NCBI GenBank assembly: GCA_017469685.1
Contig: JAFUFW010000036.1
Coordinates: 1-32,988, forward strand
Reading direction: 5' to 3'
Length of the DNA: 32,988 nt
DNA from: Bacteroidaceae bacterium
GTDB taxonomy: Bacteria; Bacteroidota; Bacteroidia; Bacteroidales; Bacteroidaceae
In this document: positions 1 through 8,042 of the stretch, in pieces
Layout of the letters: the number at the start of each line of letters is the position of its first letter
How positions within the stretch are numbered: position 1 is the stretch's first letter
Position numbers and translations under genes: made by a program
Notes under the pieces: model-generated
What the model was told of the DNA's origin: nothing
What the model saw: the letters and a program-made list of their open reading frames with translations, nothing else
Databases searched by the model: none

Positions 1-468
1 GATTTCCAGGCGCTCCATGAAGTAGGGGTCTCGCTCGCGCAGACGGATGTCCTTCTTCTTCAGCAGCCACCAGGGCAGACCGCCCATCTCCCATTCAGCA
101 CAGACGTAGGGACCAGGGCGCACGATGACCCACATGCCGTTCTTCTGTGCCAGCTGCACGAAGGCGCGGATGTCGTTGTTACCCGTGAAGTCGAACACGC
201 CCTCCTGCTGCTCGTGTGAGTTCCAGAAGATGTAGATGCAGAGCGTGTTCATGCCCAGTGCCTTGCACATCTTGATGCGCTGGTCCCAGTACTCACGCGG
301 GATGCGGGGATAGTGCACCTCGGCGGCCTTGACTACGAAGGGCTTGTCATTGAGGAGGAAAGTCTTGTCGCCGACACGGAAGGAACCGGGTTTCTTGGCG
401 GCGCTTGCAGGCATAGCAAGCCATAGGGCAGCCATCAGAGAAAGGAAAAAAGCAATTTTTTTCATCAT
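1..468 (-). CDS. Secreted GH35 beta-galactosidase, N-terminal part (cut by window edge)
   Basis: Read on the reverse strand from ATG at 468, this gives 156 residues and runs off the left edge. It starts with a signal peptide (MMKKIAFFLSLMAALWLAMPASA) followed by the GH35 beginning: an FLLNDKPFVVKAAEVHYPRIP block, then YWDQRIKMCKALGMNTLCIY, WNSHEQQEGVFDFTG, and the conserved GPYVCAEWEMGGLPWWLL. Family knowledge: GH35 enzymes remove terminal beta-galactosyl residues, and in Bacteroidetes they are usually periplasmic or outer-membrane partners in glycan degradation. The catalytic NEYG region lies beyond the window, so activity cannot be judged here. The gene is divergent from aspS. A TACCTTTG -7 element lies 31 bp upstream of the start. 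The second methionine (465) is an equally possible start. Confidence 0.93.
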   Translation of the reverse strand, partial: MMKKIAFFLSLMAALWLAMPASAAKKPGSFRVGDKTFLLNDKPFVVKAAEVHYPRIPREYWDQRIKMCKALGMNTLCIYIFWNSHEQQEGVFDFTGNNDIRAFVQLAQKNGMWVIVRPGPYVCAEWEMGGLPWWLLKKKDIRLRERDPYFMERLEI

Positions 469-498
469 TAATTATGTTTTTATGTAGAATATTCGCTA

Positions 499-506
499 CA
501 AAGGTA
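499..506 (-). promoter_or_regulatory. Bacteroidetes -7 element for the GH35 gene
   Basis: The reverse strand reads TACCTTTG, matching TAnnTTTG, about 31 bp upstream of the start at 468. No TTTG is seen at the expected -33 position, so this is a half-match. Confidence 0.5.
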
Positions 507-510
507 AAAA

Positions 511-632
511 AAGATTAGAGATTTAGGGATTAGGGATAAGAGTTTTTTCTTTTTCAATGTTCAATTTCTCTATTTTCAATATCTCATTTTACTTTTTTCT
601 CTCATTCTCTTTTCTCTTTTCTTTAAAAAGTC
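511..632. other. AT- and pyrimidine-rich low-complexity spacer
   Basis: This divergent spacer between the GH35 gene and aspS holds degenerate short repeats (GATTAGAGATTTAGGGATTAG, then TTCAATGTTCAATTT and a long CT/TTT-rich run on the forward strand). No ORF or stable hairpin is visible. Similar drifting repeats occur at 2711-2730, 5951-5999 and 26178-26235. Confidence 0.5.
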
Positions 633-640
633 TAACTTTG
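633..640 (+). promoter_or_regulatory. Bacteroidetes -7 element for aspS
   Basis: TAACTTTG matches TAnnTTTG and lies 32 bp before the aspS ATG. This would give a leader of roughly 25-30 nt. The -33 region is pyrimidine-rich without a clear TTTG. Confidence 0.55.
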
Positions 641-672
641 TACCGCTAATTACACATTAATTTATATATATA

Positions 673-2436
673 ATGTACAGAACACACACTTGTGGCGAGC
701 TTCGTCTCGCCAACACAGGCCAGACGGTGACGCTGGCAGGATGGGTGCAGCGCACCCGCAAGATGGGCGGTATGACCTTCGTGGACGTGCGCGACCGCTA
801 TGGTATCACTCAGATTGTCTTTGAGGATGCCGCTAATCCAGAACTTTGCGAACAGGCCAATCGACTGGGCCGCGAATACGTCGTGCAGGTGACTGGCACC
901 GTGAACGAACGTTCGAACAAGAATAAGAACCTGCCAACGGGCGTTATAGAGATCATTGCCTCGGAGCTGAAGGTGCTGAACGCAGCCCTGACGCCTCCGT
1001 TCACTATTGAGGATCAGAGCGATGGTGGCGATGACCTTCGCATGAAATACCGCTACCTCGACCTTCGCCGTACGCCCGTGCGCAAGAATATCGAGCTGCG
1101 CCACAAGATGACGATGGAGGTGCGCCGCTATCTCGACAGCCTTGGTTTCTTAGAGATTGAGACGCCGATGCTCATCGGTTCCACGCCTGAGGGCGCTCGC
1201 GATTTCGTAGTACCTTCGCGCATGAACCCCGGTCAGTTCTACGCCCTGCCGCAGTCGCCCCAGACGCTGAAGCAGCTGCTGATGGTCAGCGGCATGGACC
1301 GCTACTTCCAGATTGTGAAGTGCTTCCGCGACGAGGACCTGCGCGCCGACCGCCAGCCGGAGTTCACGCAAATCGACTGCGAGATGAGCTTCGTCACGCA
1401 GGAAGATATCCTCCAGACCTTCGAGGGCATGGCCAAGCACCTCTTCCGCGAGCTTCGTGGCATTGAGCTCGAAGGCGCCTTCCCCCGGATGACGTGGGCC
1501 GACGCTATGAAGTACTATGGCTCTGATAAACCTGACACCCGATTTGGGATGACGTTTGTGGAACTGAAGGATGTCTTTGCCAAGGCCCCAGGCTTCAGCG
1601 TATTTGATGATGCCAAATACATCGGCGGTATCTGCGCCACAGGCCAGGCCGTCTATACACGCAAGCAGATTGACCAGCTGACAGACTTCGTGAAGCGCCC
1701 GCAAATCGGCGCCAAGGGCCTCGTCTATGCCCGCGTGCAGGAGGATGGCACGGTGAAGTCCAGCGTCGATAAGTTCTACGGCGCAGAGGTACTCAACGCC
1801 TTGAAGGAGAAGATGCAAGCCCAGCCTGGCGACCTCATACTGATTCTCTCTGGCGACGATGCCATGAAGACGCGCAAGCAGTTGTGCGAGCTGCGCTTAG
1901 AGATGGGCGCCCGCATGGGTCTGCGTGACAAGAATAAGTTCTCGCTCCTCTGGGTTATCGACTTCCCGATGTTCGAGTGGAGCGAGGAGGAAGGCCGCCT
2001 CATGGCCACTCACCACCCCTTCACACACCCCAAGGACGAGGACATTCCCTTGCTCGACACCGACCCTGCAGCCGTGCGCGCAGATGCCTATGACATGGTG
2101 TGCAACGGCGTTGAGGTGGGCGGCGGCTCCATCCGTATCCACGACCCGGAGCTGCAGGACAAGATGTTCCGCATCCTCGGCTTCACAGAGGAGCGCGCAC
2201 AGGAGCAGTTCGGCTTCCTCATGAACGCCTTCAAGTATGGTGCACCGCCTCACGGAGGTCTGGCCTATGGCCTCGACCGCTGGGTCAGCCTCTTCGCAGG
2301 TCTCGACAGCATTCGCGACTGCATAGCCTTCCCGAAGAACAACAGCGGCCGCGACGTCATGCTCGACGCTCCCGCACGCCTGGAGCAGAAGCAGCTGGAT
2401 GAGCTGTACTTGGACATTAAAAAGTTACCGGAATAA
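673..2436 (+). CDS. aspS: Aspartyl-tRNA synthetase
   Basis: A 587-residue class II aminoacyl-tRNA synthetase of the bacterial type, which charges tRNA-Asp with aspartate in the cytoplasm. In order it shows an N-terminal OB-fold anticodon-binding domain ([11 protein letters not shown] start, [20 protein letters not shown]), the catalytic core with [15 protein letters not shown] and [14 protein letters not shown], motif 2 ([18 protein letters not shown]), the bacterial GAD insertion around residues 290-410, and motif 3 near the end ([21 protein letters not shown]). Length and domain order are normal for bacterial AspRS. Whether it is discriminating or also charges tRNA-Asn cannot be read directly. 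It is the first gene of a forward cluster. Its TAA shares its last base with the ATG of the next gene (TAATG), so the two are probably translationally coupled. Confidence 0.98.
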   Translation: MYRTHTCGELRLANTGQTVTLAGWVQRTRKMGGMTFVDVRDRYGITQIVFEDAANPELCEQANRLGREYVVQVTGTVNERSNKNKNLPTGVIEIIASELKVLNAALTPPFTIEDQSDGGDDLRMKYRYLDLRRTPVRKNIELRHKMTMEVRRYLDSLGFLEIETPMLIGSTPEGARDFVVPSRMNPGQFYALPQSPQTLKQLLMVSGMDRYFQIVKCFRDEDLRADRQPEFTQIDCEMSFVTQEDILQTFEGMAKHLFRELRGIELEGAFPRMTWADAMKYYGSDKPDTRFGMTFVELKDVFAKAPGFSVFDDAKYIGGICATGQAVYTRKQIDQLTDFVKRPQIGAKGLVYARVQEDGTVKSSVDKFYGAEVLNALKEKMQAQPGDLILILSGDDAMKTRKQLCELRLEMGARMGLRDKNKFSLLWVIDFPMFEWSEEEGRLMATHHPFTHPKDEDIPLLDTDPAAVRADAYDMVCNGVEVGGGSIRIHDPELQDKMFRILGFTEERAQEQFGFLMNAFKYGAPPHGGLAYGLDRWVSLFAGLDSIRDCIAFPKNNSGRDVMLDAPARLEQKQLDELYLDIKKLPE

Positions 2437-2729
2437 TGGACGTTGTCAACAATTCCAATAAAAGTGTAGAGGGTGTACAGCAAACCCTCTACACCTGTCA
2501 AGGCACCTGCTCCAAGGCTATTGAGGTGACGGCCAGGGACGGCGTGGTCGAGAACGTCATATTCTACGGCGGTTGCAATGGCAACACGAAAGGCATCTCG
2601 CAACTCGTGCGCGGGATGAAGGTGGAAGATGTAATAGCAAAGCTCAAAGGTACTACGTGCGGTGCGCGACCGACCAGCTGTCCGGATCAACTGACACGAG
2701 CCCTGGAACAATTGAGGATTGATAATTGA
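2436..2729 (+). CDS. TSCPD domain protein (TIGR03905-like)
   Basis: A 97-residue cytosolic protein carrying the signature TSCPD near its end (GTTCGARPTSCPDQLTRALE), with upstream cysteines in LYTCQGTCSKAIEV and FYGGCNGNTKGIS. Family knowledge: TSCPD domains occur alone and at the C-terminus of some adenosylcobalamin-dependent ribonucleotide reductases. The stand-alone role is not established; the conserved cysteines suggest metal or nucleotide chemistry, which is inference. The start codon overlaps the aspS stop by one base. The last codons (LRIDN) are encoded by an ATTGATAATTGA stretch resembling the drifting intergenic repeats of this genome, so the C-terminal end may be evolutionarily soft. 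Confidence 0.9.
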   Translation: MDVVNNSNKSVEGVQQTLYTCQGTCSKAIEVTARDGVVENVIFYGGCNGNTKGISQLVRGMKVEDVIAKLKGTTCGARPTSCPDQLTRALEQLRIDN

Positions 2730-2774
2730 ATGAAGCTCATCCCAGTTCCTACGGGAGAACAAACACTATATCCA

Positions 2775-3191
2775 ATGCGTAGCTACAAATCTCACATTTC
2801 ACATTTAACATTCACCATTGTCGCAGTTGCAGCAATGATGAGTTGCACGGAATCGTTCGTCGAACGGCGCCAGCGTGAAGCCAAAGAGTTCACAGAGCGT
2901 GAGTGTCCGCGTATGGTCGATACGTACATTCGAATGGACAGTATGGTTTTCTCGATGGAGCCTACAGGCCTTGTCTACTACTACACCGTCCTTGGCGACT
3001 ACGACAAAGAAGAACTGTTCACGCCAACTTTAGTTGAGGAGTTCCGCTCGCAACTGCTCACGAACATCAACAACAGTTTAGACCTGCGGCGCGATAAGGA
3101 GGAGGGCTTCACCTTCACCTACCACTACTTCTCAGCATCAACAGGCCAGACTCTCATTGAGGCTTCATTCGGACCAGAGGACTATAGATGA
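2775..3191 (+). CDS. Small predicted lipoprotein of unknown function
   Basis: From ATG at 2775 the product is 138 residues. An in-frame ATG at 2730 would add 15 residues, but the downstream start gives a normal lipoprotein signal: MRSYKSHISHLTFTIVAV followed by AMMSC, with Cys24 as the likely lipidated residue. The mature part is charged and mixed (VERRQREAKEFTERECPRMV, YYYTVLGDYDKEELF, FTYHYFSASTGQTLIEASFG). No enzyme motif is visible and I do not recognise the family beyond its resemblance to small Bacteroidales envelope lipoproteins. The DNA encoding the signal peptide is a CACATTTCACATTTAACATT repeat much like the intergenic low-complexity repeats. It follows the TSCPD gene closely and precedes the secreted hydrolase by 44 bp. 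Confidence 0.7.
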   Translation: MRSYKSHISHLTFTIVAVAAMMSCTESFVERRQREAKEFTERECPRMVDTYIRMDSMVFSMEPTGLVYYYTVLGDYDKEELFTPTLVEEFRSQLLTNINNSLDLRRDKEEGFTFTYHYFSASTGQTLIEASFGPEDYR

Positions 3192-3235
3192 TCAGGGATT
3201 AGAATTATTAGCATTAACTAATGAGTTTAGAATAT

Positions 3236-5950
3236 ATGAAACGACTTCTCACTGCAGCGCTACTAATCATGGCAAGCTACGCCGTAGTGCTGGCCGCAAA
3301 CACTCAACAGAGCGTGGCGCAAGTCACGGAACCCGTAAGTCTGACAGCAGACGTTGACTACCATATCACAGGTACAGAGCCTTTTACTTCTTCGGGCTCC
3401 ATTGATATTGTCAATACAGAGCACGCTGTGGTAATCCTCGATGCCCTGAAGCCATCGAAAGCCAAGGCCTTCCTCAGCTATATCAAGATTAATGGCGCGG
3501 CAGCCAAGGACGGTACCAACTGCCAGCTGAAGCTCTACAATAAGGGGGCGATCGTGTTGCCCTACGGTGGCTCGACGTTCCGCCCGCTGACCGTCTTCGA
3601 CGGCGATAACTTTGAGGGTGAGAGCTATAATACCCTCACAGAGGGTAGCTCTGGCGGCTACATGAAGAATATGCCTACAGCATGGAACAACCGTGTTCGC
3701 AGGTTCAAGCTAAAGCGCGGCTACATGGTGACCTTTGCCTTGAAGAAAGGGGGCTCAGGCTACAGCCGTTGCTTCATCGCAGCCAACAGCGACCTCGAGA
3801 TGACGCTGCCGGCGTTGATGGCCGGGCGTATCTCGTCCTATCGCATCTTCAAGTGGTATGATGCAGGTAAGGCGCAGCTTGCAAATGCCGCTGGCGACAA
3901 GACCTCATTAGCTCTCCTCAACGTGCAGAGTACTTACGATTGGGGACAAGGCAATACAAGCCTTCAGCCAGACATTGAGTGGGTTCCGAATCATATCTAT
4001 GAGGATTGGCCTTCGTCCTCAACAATTGGAGGTACGACCCAGTCGCCCCACACCAAGAACAATAACGAACCGCGCAATGAAGGTGACGACCATCCGCAAG
4101 ATCTCGCCACCATACTTAACAACTGGGAAAACATGATGCGCACGGGTTTGCGCCTCTGTTCGCCTGCTTCATGGGACGGCAGCGACTACTGGAATGCAAC
4201 TGGCTTCCTGGCCGAGTTCCTTGACAGTATTGATGCCCGCGGCTGGCGATGTGACATCATCGACCTCCACTGCTACTGGCCGGAAGGCAATTTCGGCAAC
4301 GTGACCAACTGGGCTAACAAGTACAAACGACCCATCTGGATTTCAGAATGGTGCTGGGGCGCTTCATGGAGCGGCAATGGTTCTTTTTCTGGCAGCGCTA
4401 CGGAGTCCTCTTTCGCGAATGCTATAAAGAACATCACAACAACGCTGAACAGCAACACTGCTGTTGAACGTTATTACTATTGGAATGGTGAAAACGGCAG
4501 TTATCCATGTAAGCTCACACGTGACGGTGCTCTGACACAAGCAGGAGAGTACTATGCGAGCATGACGACTCCTCTCGCATATTCAGGCTATGGCAACTAC
4601 GTGCCTAAGGCTCCACGCCTATATGCAATATCCGACCTTGATGCTTCGTTCACACCGAGAAACTCCACTTGTACACTTACTTGGACATCTCGCAATGGTG
4701 ACCTCACTTCAACGCTGAGCCTGCAACGTCGTCTGGAGTCGGGAGCATGGGAAACGCTTCAGGAGTGGACTGGCGCTGAGCTCGAGGACAAGACATCAAT
4801 GAGCTACAAGGACGTGGTCGAAACACCAGGCTCCTACACCTACCGCATCGTAGAAAAGATGTACGACAACTCTACCAAGACGTCAAACCTCGCATATAAC
4901 AACCTCGCTACAGCTGAAGGAACAGAAGTTCTGCAACACGGAGTCGTCTCGGCAAACGTAGGCGACGAGAGCTATATCTATTTCCTGCACCCCTTCGACG
5001 AGGCCAACGAACCCATCGTGGTGTTCGGCTCGCCTACCAATCGCAACAGCAGTGTTGGTATAGTAGACAACTTGATGGCTATCAACTCGGTCAGTGGCAA
5101 CTACGCCTTCTTCCGCTATCGCATGAACAAATGGGCAAGCGACGAGGCCACATCAACGACCAAGAAGGACGAGTCAACGTTCATAGCAGCTAAGCCCGGG
5201 CATGGAAAGATTGGGCGTCTGGCCTACGAAGCCGCCTATTTCGACAACAGCACAGAAGCAACCGATGACGATTACCTCGGTTTCACTCCGACGGAGGTAT
5301 GTTTCAAAGAACCATTTGAAACCGTACCCGTAGTGATGGTGCAGCCCTTGAAATCCATGGCAACGGCAAAGCCTATAATGTGGCGCGTGTGGGATGTCAC
5401 CACCGAAGGTTTCAAAGCCGAGCTTATGCTTGAGTCGAATATCACCACGGGTAAGACGGCTTGTCGCCTTGGCTATATAGCCATCGAGAAAGGGCAGGGC
5501 ACCGACGGCGAAGCCACGCTGTACACCGTGGGCGACACGACTCTCACCTTCAAGACAGCCCAGCAGACAATAGTCTACCCACGTGCCCTCGACGAACCAA
5601 CGCTTATGGCTCAACTCCAAAGCTTTGATTACGACGCAGCCGCCATTCTGCGCACTCCGAGCAGCAACTCTCCCGAGACTGACGGCCGTGTTCGTATGCA
5701 GGTTGACAAGAGCAACACCGCCATGACACTTTCTTCTACCCGTTCGGCTACCGAACGCGTAGGTTATATCGTCGTCAGCAAGGCCTCAGAAGAAGACATC
5801 GCAAATGACAAGCAGGAGCCGGATGCCGTTCGCTACCTGCCGGAAGCGTCGTCTGAGATGACCCAAGTTTACGACCTCGCAGGTCGCCGCACCAGTGCAC
5901 TCTCGCGCGGCGTGTACATCATCAATGGCAAGAAAGTGGTAGTGAAGTGA
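3236..5950 (+). CDS. Secreted multidomain GH128-like glycoside hydrolase with sorting-type C-terminal tail
   Basis: A 904-residue exported protein, counted from the ATG at 3236 (a start at 3221 adds five residues). It has a signal peptide (MKRLLTAALLIMASYAVVLAA) and an N-terminal beta-rich module to about residue 195. A TIM-barrel-like region follows at about 225-450, with a probable acid/base Glu in NNNEPRN (E278), then DIIDLHCYWPEG and a probable nucleophile in PIWISEW (E371). This pattern fits GH128/Asl1-type endo-beta-1,3-glucanases. Next come an FnIII-like domain (about 460-565), a region resembling H-type lectins (FETVPVVMVQP ... TTEGFKAELML), and a final VYDLAGRR ... GVYIINGKKVVVK tail like that of cell-surface or type IX exported proteins. 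Substrate is inferred from family resemblance only. It is the last gene of the forward cluster, closed by the hairpin at 5999-6041. Confidence 0.75.
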   Translation: MKRLLTAALLIMASYAVVLAANTQQSVAQVTEPVSLTADVDYHITGTEPFTSSGSIDIVNTEHAVVILDALKPSKAKAFLSYIKINGAAAKDGTNCQLKLYNKGAIVLPYGGSTFRPLTVFDGDNFEGESYNTLTEGSSGGYMKNMPTAWNNRVRRFKLKRGYMVTFALKKGGSGYSRCFIAANSDLEMTLPALMAGRISSYRIFKWYDAGKAQLANAAGDKTSLALLNVQSTYDWGQGNTSLQPDIEWVPNHIYEDWPSSSTIGGTTQSPHTKNNNEPRNEGDDHPQDLATILNNWENMMRTGLRLCSPASWDGSDYWNATGFLAEFLDSIDARGWRCDIIDLHCYWPEGNFGNVTNWANKYKRPIWISEWCWGASWSGNGSFSGSATESSFANAIKNITTTLNSNTAVERYYYWNGENGSYPCKLTRDGALTQAGEYYASMTTPLAYSGYGNYVPKAPRLYAISDLDASFTPRNSTCTLTWTSRNGDLTSTLSLQRRLESGAWETLQEWTGAELEDKTSMSYKDVVETPGSYTYRIVEKMYDNSTKTSNLAYNNLATAEGTEVLQHGVVSANVGDESYIYFLHPFDEANEPIVVFGSPTNRNSSVGIVDNLMAINSVSGNYAFFRYRMNKWASDEATSTTKKDESTFIAAKPGHGKIGRLAYEAAYFDNSTEATDDDYLGFTPTEVCFKEPFETVPVVMVQPLKSMATAKPIMWRVWDVTTEGFKAELMLESNITTGKTACRLGYIAIEKGQGTDGEATLYTVGDTTLTFKTAQQTIVYPRALDEPTLMAQLQSFDYDAAAILRTPSSNSPETDGRVRMQVDKSNTAMTLSSTRSATERVGYIVVSKASEEDIANDKQEPDAVRYLPEASSEMTQVYDLAGRRTSALSRGVYIINGKKVVVK

Positions 5951-5998
5951 TGGAAGATCGAATAATGGAGATTGATAATTAAGAACTGAAGATTGAAT
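5951..5998. repeat. Drifting GAAGATTGAATAATG-type intergenic repeat
   Basis: GAAGATCGAATAATGGA at 5953 and GAAGATTGAATAATGA at 5988 are near copies 35 bp apart, with a related GAGATTGATAATTAAGAA between them. Sequences of this kind occur at several gene ends in the window. Function is unknown. Confidence 0.5.
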
Positions 5999-6041
5999 AA
6001 TGACTAAGCCCCGCAGCAAAAAGCTGCGGGGCTTAGTCATT
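5999..6041. terminator. Perfect bidirectional terminator hairpin
   Basis: ATGACTAAGCCCCGCAGC at 6000-6017 is exactly complementary to 6023-6040 around an AAAAA loop, and one more A-T pair closes it (5999/6041). It lies between the convergent hydrolase gene (ends 5950) and ABC transporter gene (ends 6096), so it can serve both. The downstream T-run is weak (TTTATAAT). Confidence 0.85.
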
Positions 6042-6095
6042 TATAATGGCCCTAAAATACTATCAGCACTTCAATTATCCTGTGTTTTTAATGTC

Positions 6096-8042
6096 TCAAA
6101 GGTCATTGCCAGTGTAGAGTTGGTAGTATTTGCCTTGGGCAGCGATGAGCTCGTCGTGGGTTCCGTGCTCGATGATGCGGCCGTGGTCGAGGACGATAAT
6201 CTGGTCGGCACCGCGCACGGTGCTAAGGCGGTGGGCAATGACGAAGGTGGTGCGCCCTTGCATGAGACTGTCCATGCCCTTTTGTACGTAAACCTCTGTG
6301 CGCGTGTCGATGTTTGCTGTGGCTTCGTCGAGGATGAGCACGGGTGGGTCGGCCACGGCAGCTCGGGCGATGGCTATCAGCTGGCGTTCGCCTGCGCTGA
6401 GGTTGCCGCCGTCGCCTGTGAGAACCGTTTCGTAGCCTTCGGCCAGACGGCGGATGAGGTCGTCTGCACCCACGAGGCGTGCAGCTGCGCGGCATTCTTC
6501 GTCAGTGGCTTCGAGGCGTCCGTAGCGGATATTGTCGAGAACGGACCCAGTGAAGAGGTGCGTCTCCTGCAGCACCATGCCGAGCGAGCGGCGGAGGCTG
6601 GACTTTTGGATGTCTACCACGGGGATGCCGTCGAAAAGAATCTCACCTTGCTGAATCTCGTAGAAACGGTTGATGAGGTTTATGATGGTTGTCTTGCCTG
6701 CACCGGTGCCGCCCACGAAAGCTATCTTCTGGCCAGGCGAGGTGTTGATGTTGATGTCGAACAGGATTTGCTTCTCCACTGTATAGCCGAATTCAACATG
6801 GCGGAAGTCGACGTCGCCGAGGACTTGGCACGACGTGGCTTGCTGCTTTTCTGTAGAGGCAGCCATTTCATGCTTCCCCTGATTCTCCATCTTTTCCGTA
6901 CTTTCCGGGTGGTTCAGTAGCCAGCTGCGGCCGTCGTCGGATATGGTCACATAGCCTTTGTCCACCTCAGCTTCGGCATCCATGAGAGCAAAGATGCGGT
7001 CGGCACCCACTGAGGCGTTGAGAACGCTGTTGATCTCCTGCGATACGTGGCTGATAGGTTGTGTGAAATGCTTGTTAAGGGTGAGGAAACTGACGAGGGT
7101 GCCAAGGGAAAGTGAAAAGTGGAAAGAGAAGAGTGAAAAATCTGGGCTCAGTGCAATGGTGGCACCGATGACGGCAATGAGGACGTAGCCGATGTTGCCG
7201 AGGTTGCCGTTGATAGGCATCACGGTGTTGGCTATGCGGTTGGCCGAGCTGGCGCTGAAGCGCAGCTGCTCGTTGATCTGCTCGAATTCAGTGATGGCCT
7301 CGTCCTCGTGGCAGAACACCTTCACCACCTTCTGTCCCGTCATCATCTCCTCGATGAAACCGTTGACGCGGGCGAGGCTCTCCTGTTGCTCGCGGAAGTA
7401 GCCGCGCGAGAGGGTGCCGAGCTTCGTGGTGGTGTACATCATCAGTATGGCGAGGCAGATGCTGACGACAGTCAATGGTACGCTGAGCACTATCATCGAA
7501 GTAAAGGTGACGGCGATGGTGATGAGCGAGTTGAATACTTGGGTCAGCGATGAGCTGATGGCCTGGCGCAGAGAGTCGACGTCGTTGGTGTAGACTGACA
7601 TCGTGTCGCCGTGGGAATGGGTGTCGAAGTAGTTGAGCGGCAGCGTCTGCATGTGGGTGAACAGCTCGCGGCGCAGGCGCAGCTGCGTGCCCTGACTAAC
7701 GCTGATCATCAGGCGATTGTAGGTGTAGGAACATACTACTCCGAGGCCCAGGATGAGGCCGAGGCGGAAGAGTGTCTGTGCTAACGATGCGAACTCTGGA
7801 TTGTCGGCCTGCGTCAGCGGGATGATGTAGTCGTCGATGAGCGTACGGGTGAATAGGGTGGATGCGAGCGACGTGAAGCTGGTGACTACGATGCACGCGA
7901 GGGCTATGAGTATGAAGCCTCGGTAGTTCTTCAGCACGTAGCGCAGCAGGCGCACGAGTGTTGACCATTGTTCCTTCGTGGGGCGCTGGAAACCAGCTTG
8001 CTGGCGTGGGCCGCGTGGGCCGCCGAATGATGGTTGTCTCAT
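6096..8042 (-). CDS. ABC exporter half-transporter, subunit with intact Walker B glutamate
   Basis: A 648-residue fused membrane/ATPase subunit of the MdlB/LmrD/BmrD exporter type. About six membrane segments lie in residues 40-340 and the nucleotide-binding domain in 405-640. Walker A is GGTGAGKTT (about 444-452), the Q-loop is LQETHLF (Q492), the signature is altered to LSAGE (548-552), Walker B is VLILDEAT with a normal catalytic Glu573, and the switch His604 (VIAHRLS) is present. Residues 300-313 (an SFHFSLSL-type stretch) and about 368-405 look like low-complexity insertions. Its ATG overlaps the stop of the other half-transporter gene by 4 bp, so the two are very likely translated together as a heterodimer. 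Substrate is unknown; drug, lipid and peptide export are all possible. Confidence 0.9.
   Translation of the reverse strand: MRQPSFGGPRGPRQQAGFQRPTKEQWSTLVRLLRYVLKNYRGFILIALACIVVTSFTSLASTLFTRTLIDDYIIPLTQADNPEFASLAQTLFRLGLILGLGVVCSYTYNRLMISVSQGTQLRLRRELFTHMQTLPLNYFDTHSHGDTMSVYTNDVDSLRQAISSSLTQVFNSLITIAVTFTSMIVLSVPLTVVSICLAILMMYTTTKLGTLSRGYFREQQESLARVNGFIEEMMTGQKVVKVFCHEDEAITEFEQINEQLRFSASSANRIANTVMPINGNLGNIGYVLIAVIGATIALSPDFSLFSFHFSLSLGTLVSFLTLNKHFTQPISHVSQEINSVLNASVGADRIFALMDAEAEVDKGYVTISDDGRSWLLNHPESTEKMENQGKHEMAASTEKQQATSCQVLGDVDFRHVEFGYTVEKQILFDININTSPGQKIAFVGGTGAGKTTIINLINRFYEIQQGEILFDGIPVVDIQKSSLRRSLGMVLQETHLFTGSVLDNIRYGRLEATDEECRAAARLVGADDLIRRLAEGYETVLTGDGGNLSAGERQLIAIARAAVADPPVLILDEATANIDTRTEVYVQKGMDSLMQGRTTFVIAHRLSTVRGADQIIVLDHGRIIEHGTHDELIAAQGKYYQLYTGNDL

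Noticed and set aside
6000-6920. Forward 306-residue ORF antisense to the ABC transporter
   Set aside because: It opens inside the terminator hairpin and mirrors the GC-rich codons of the reverse gene, which has all ABC motifs.
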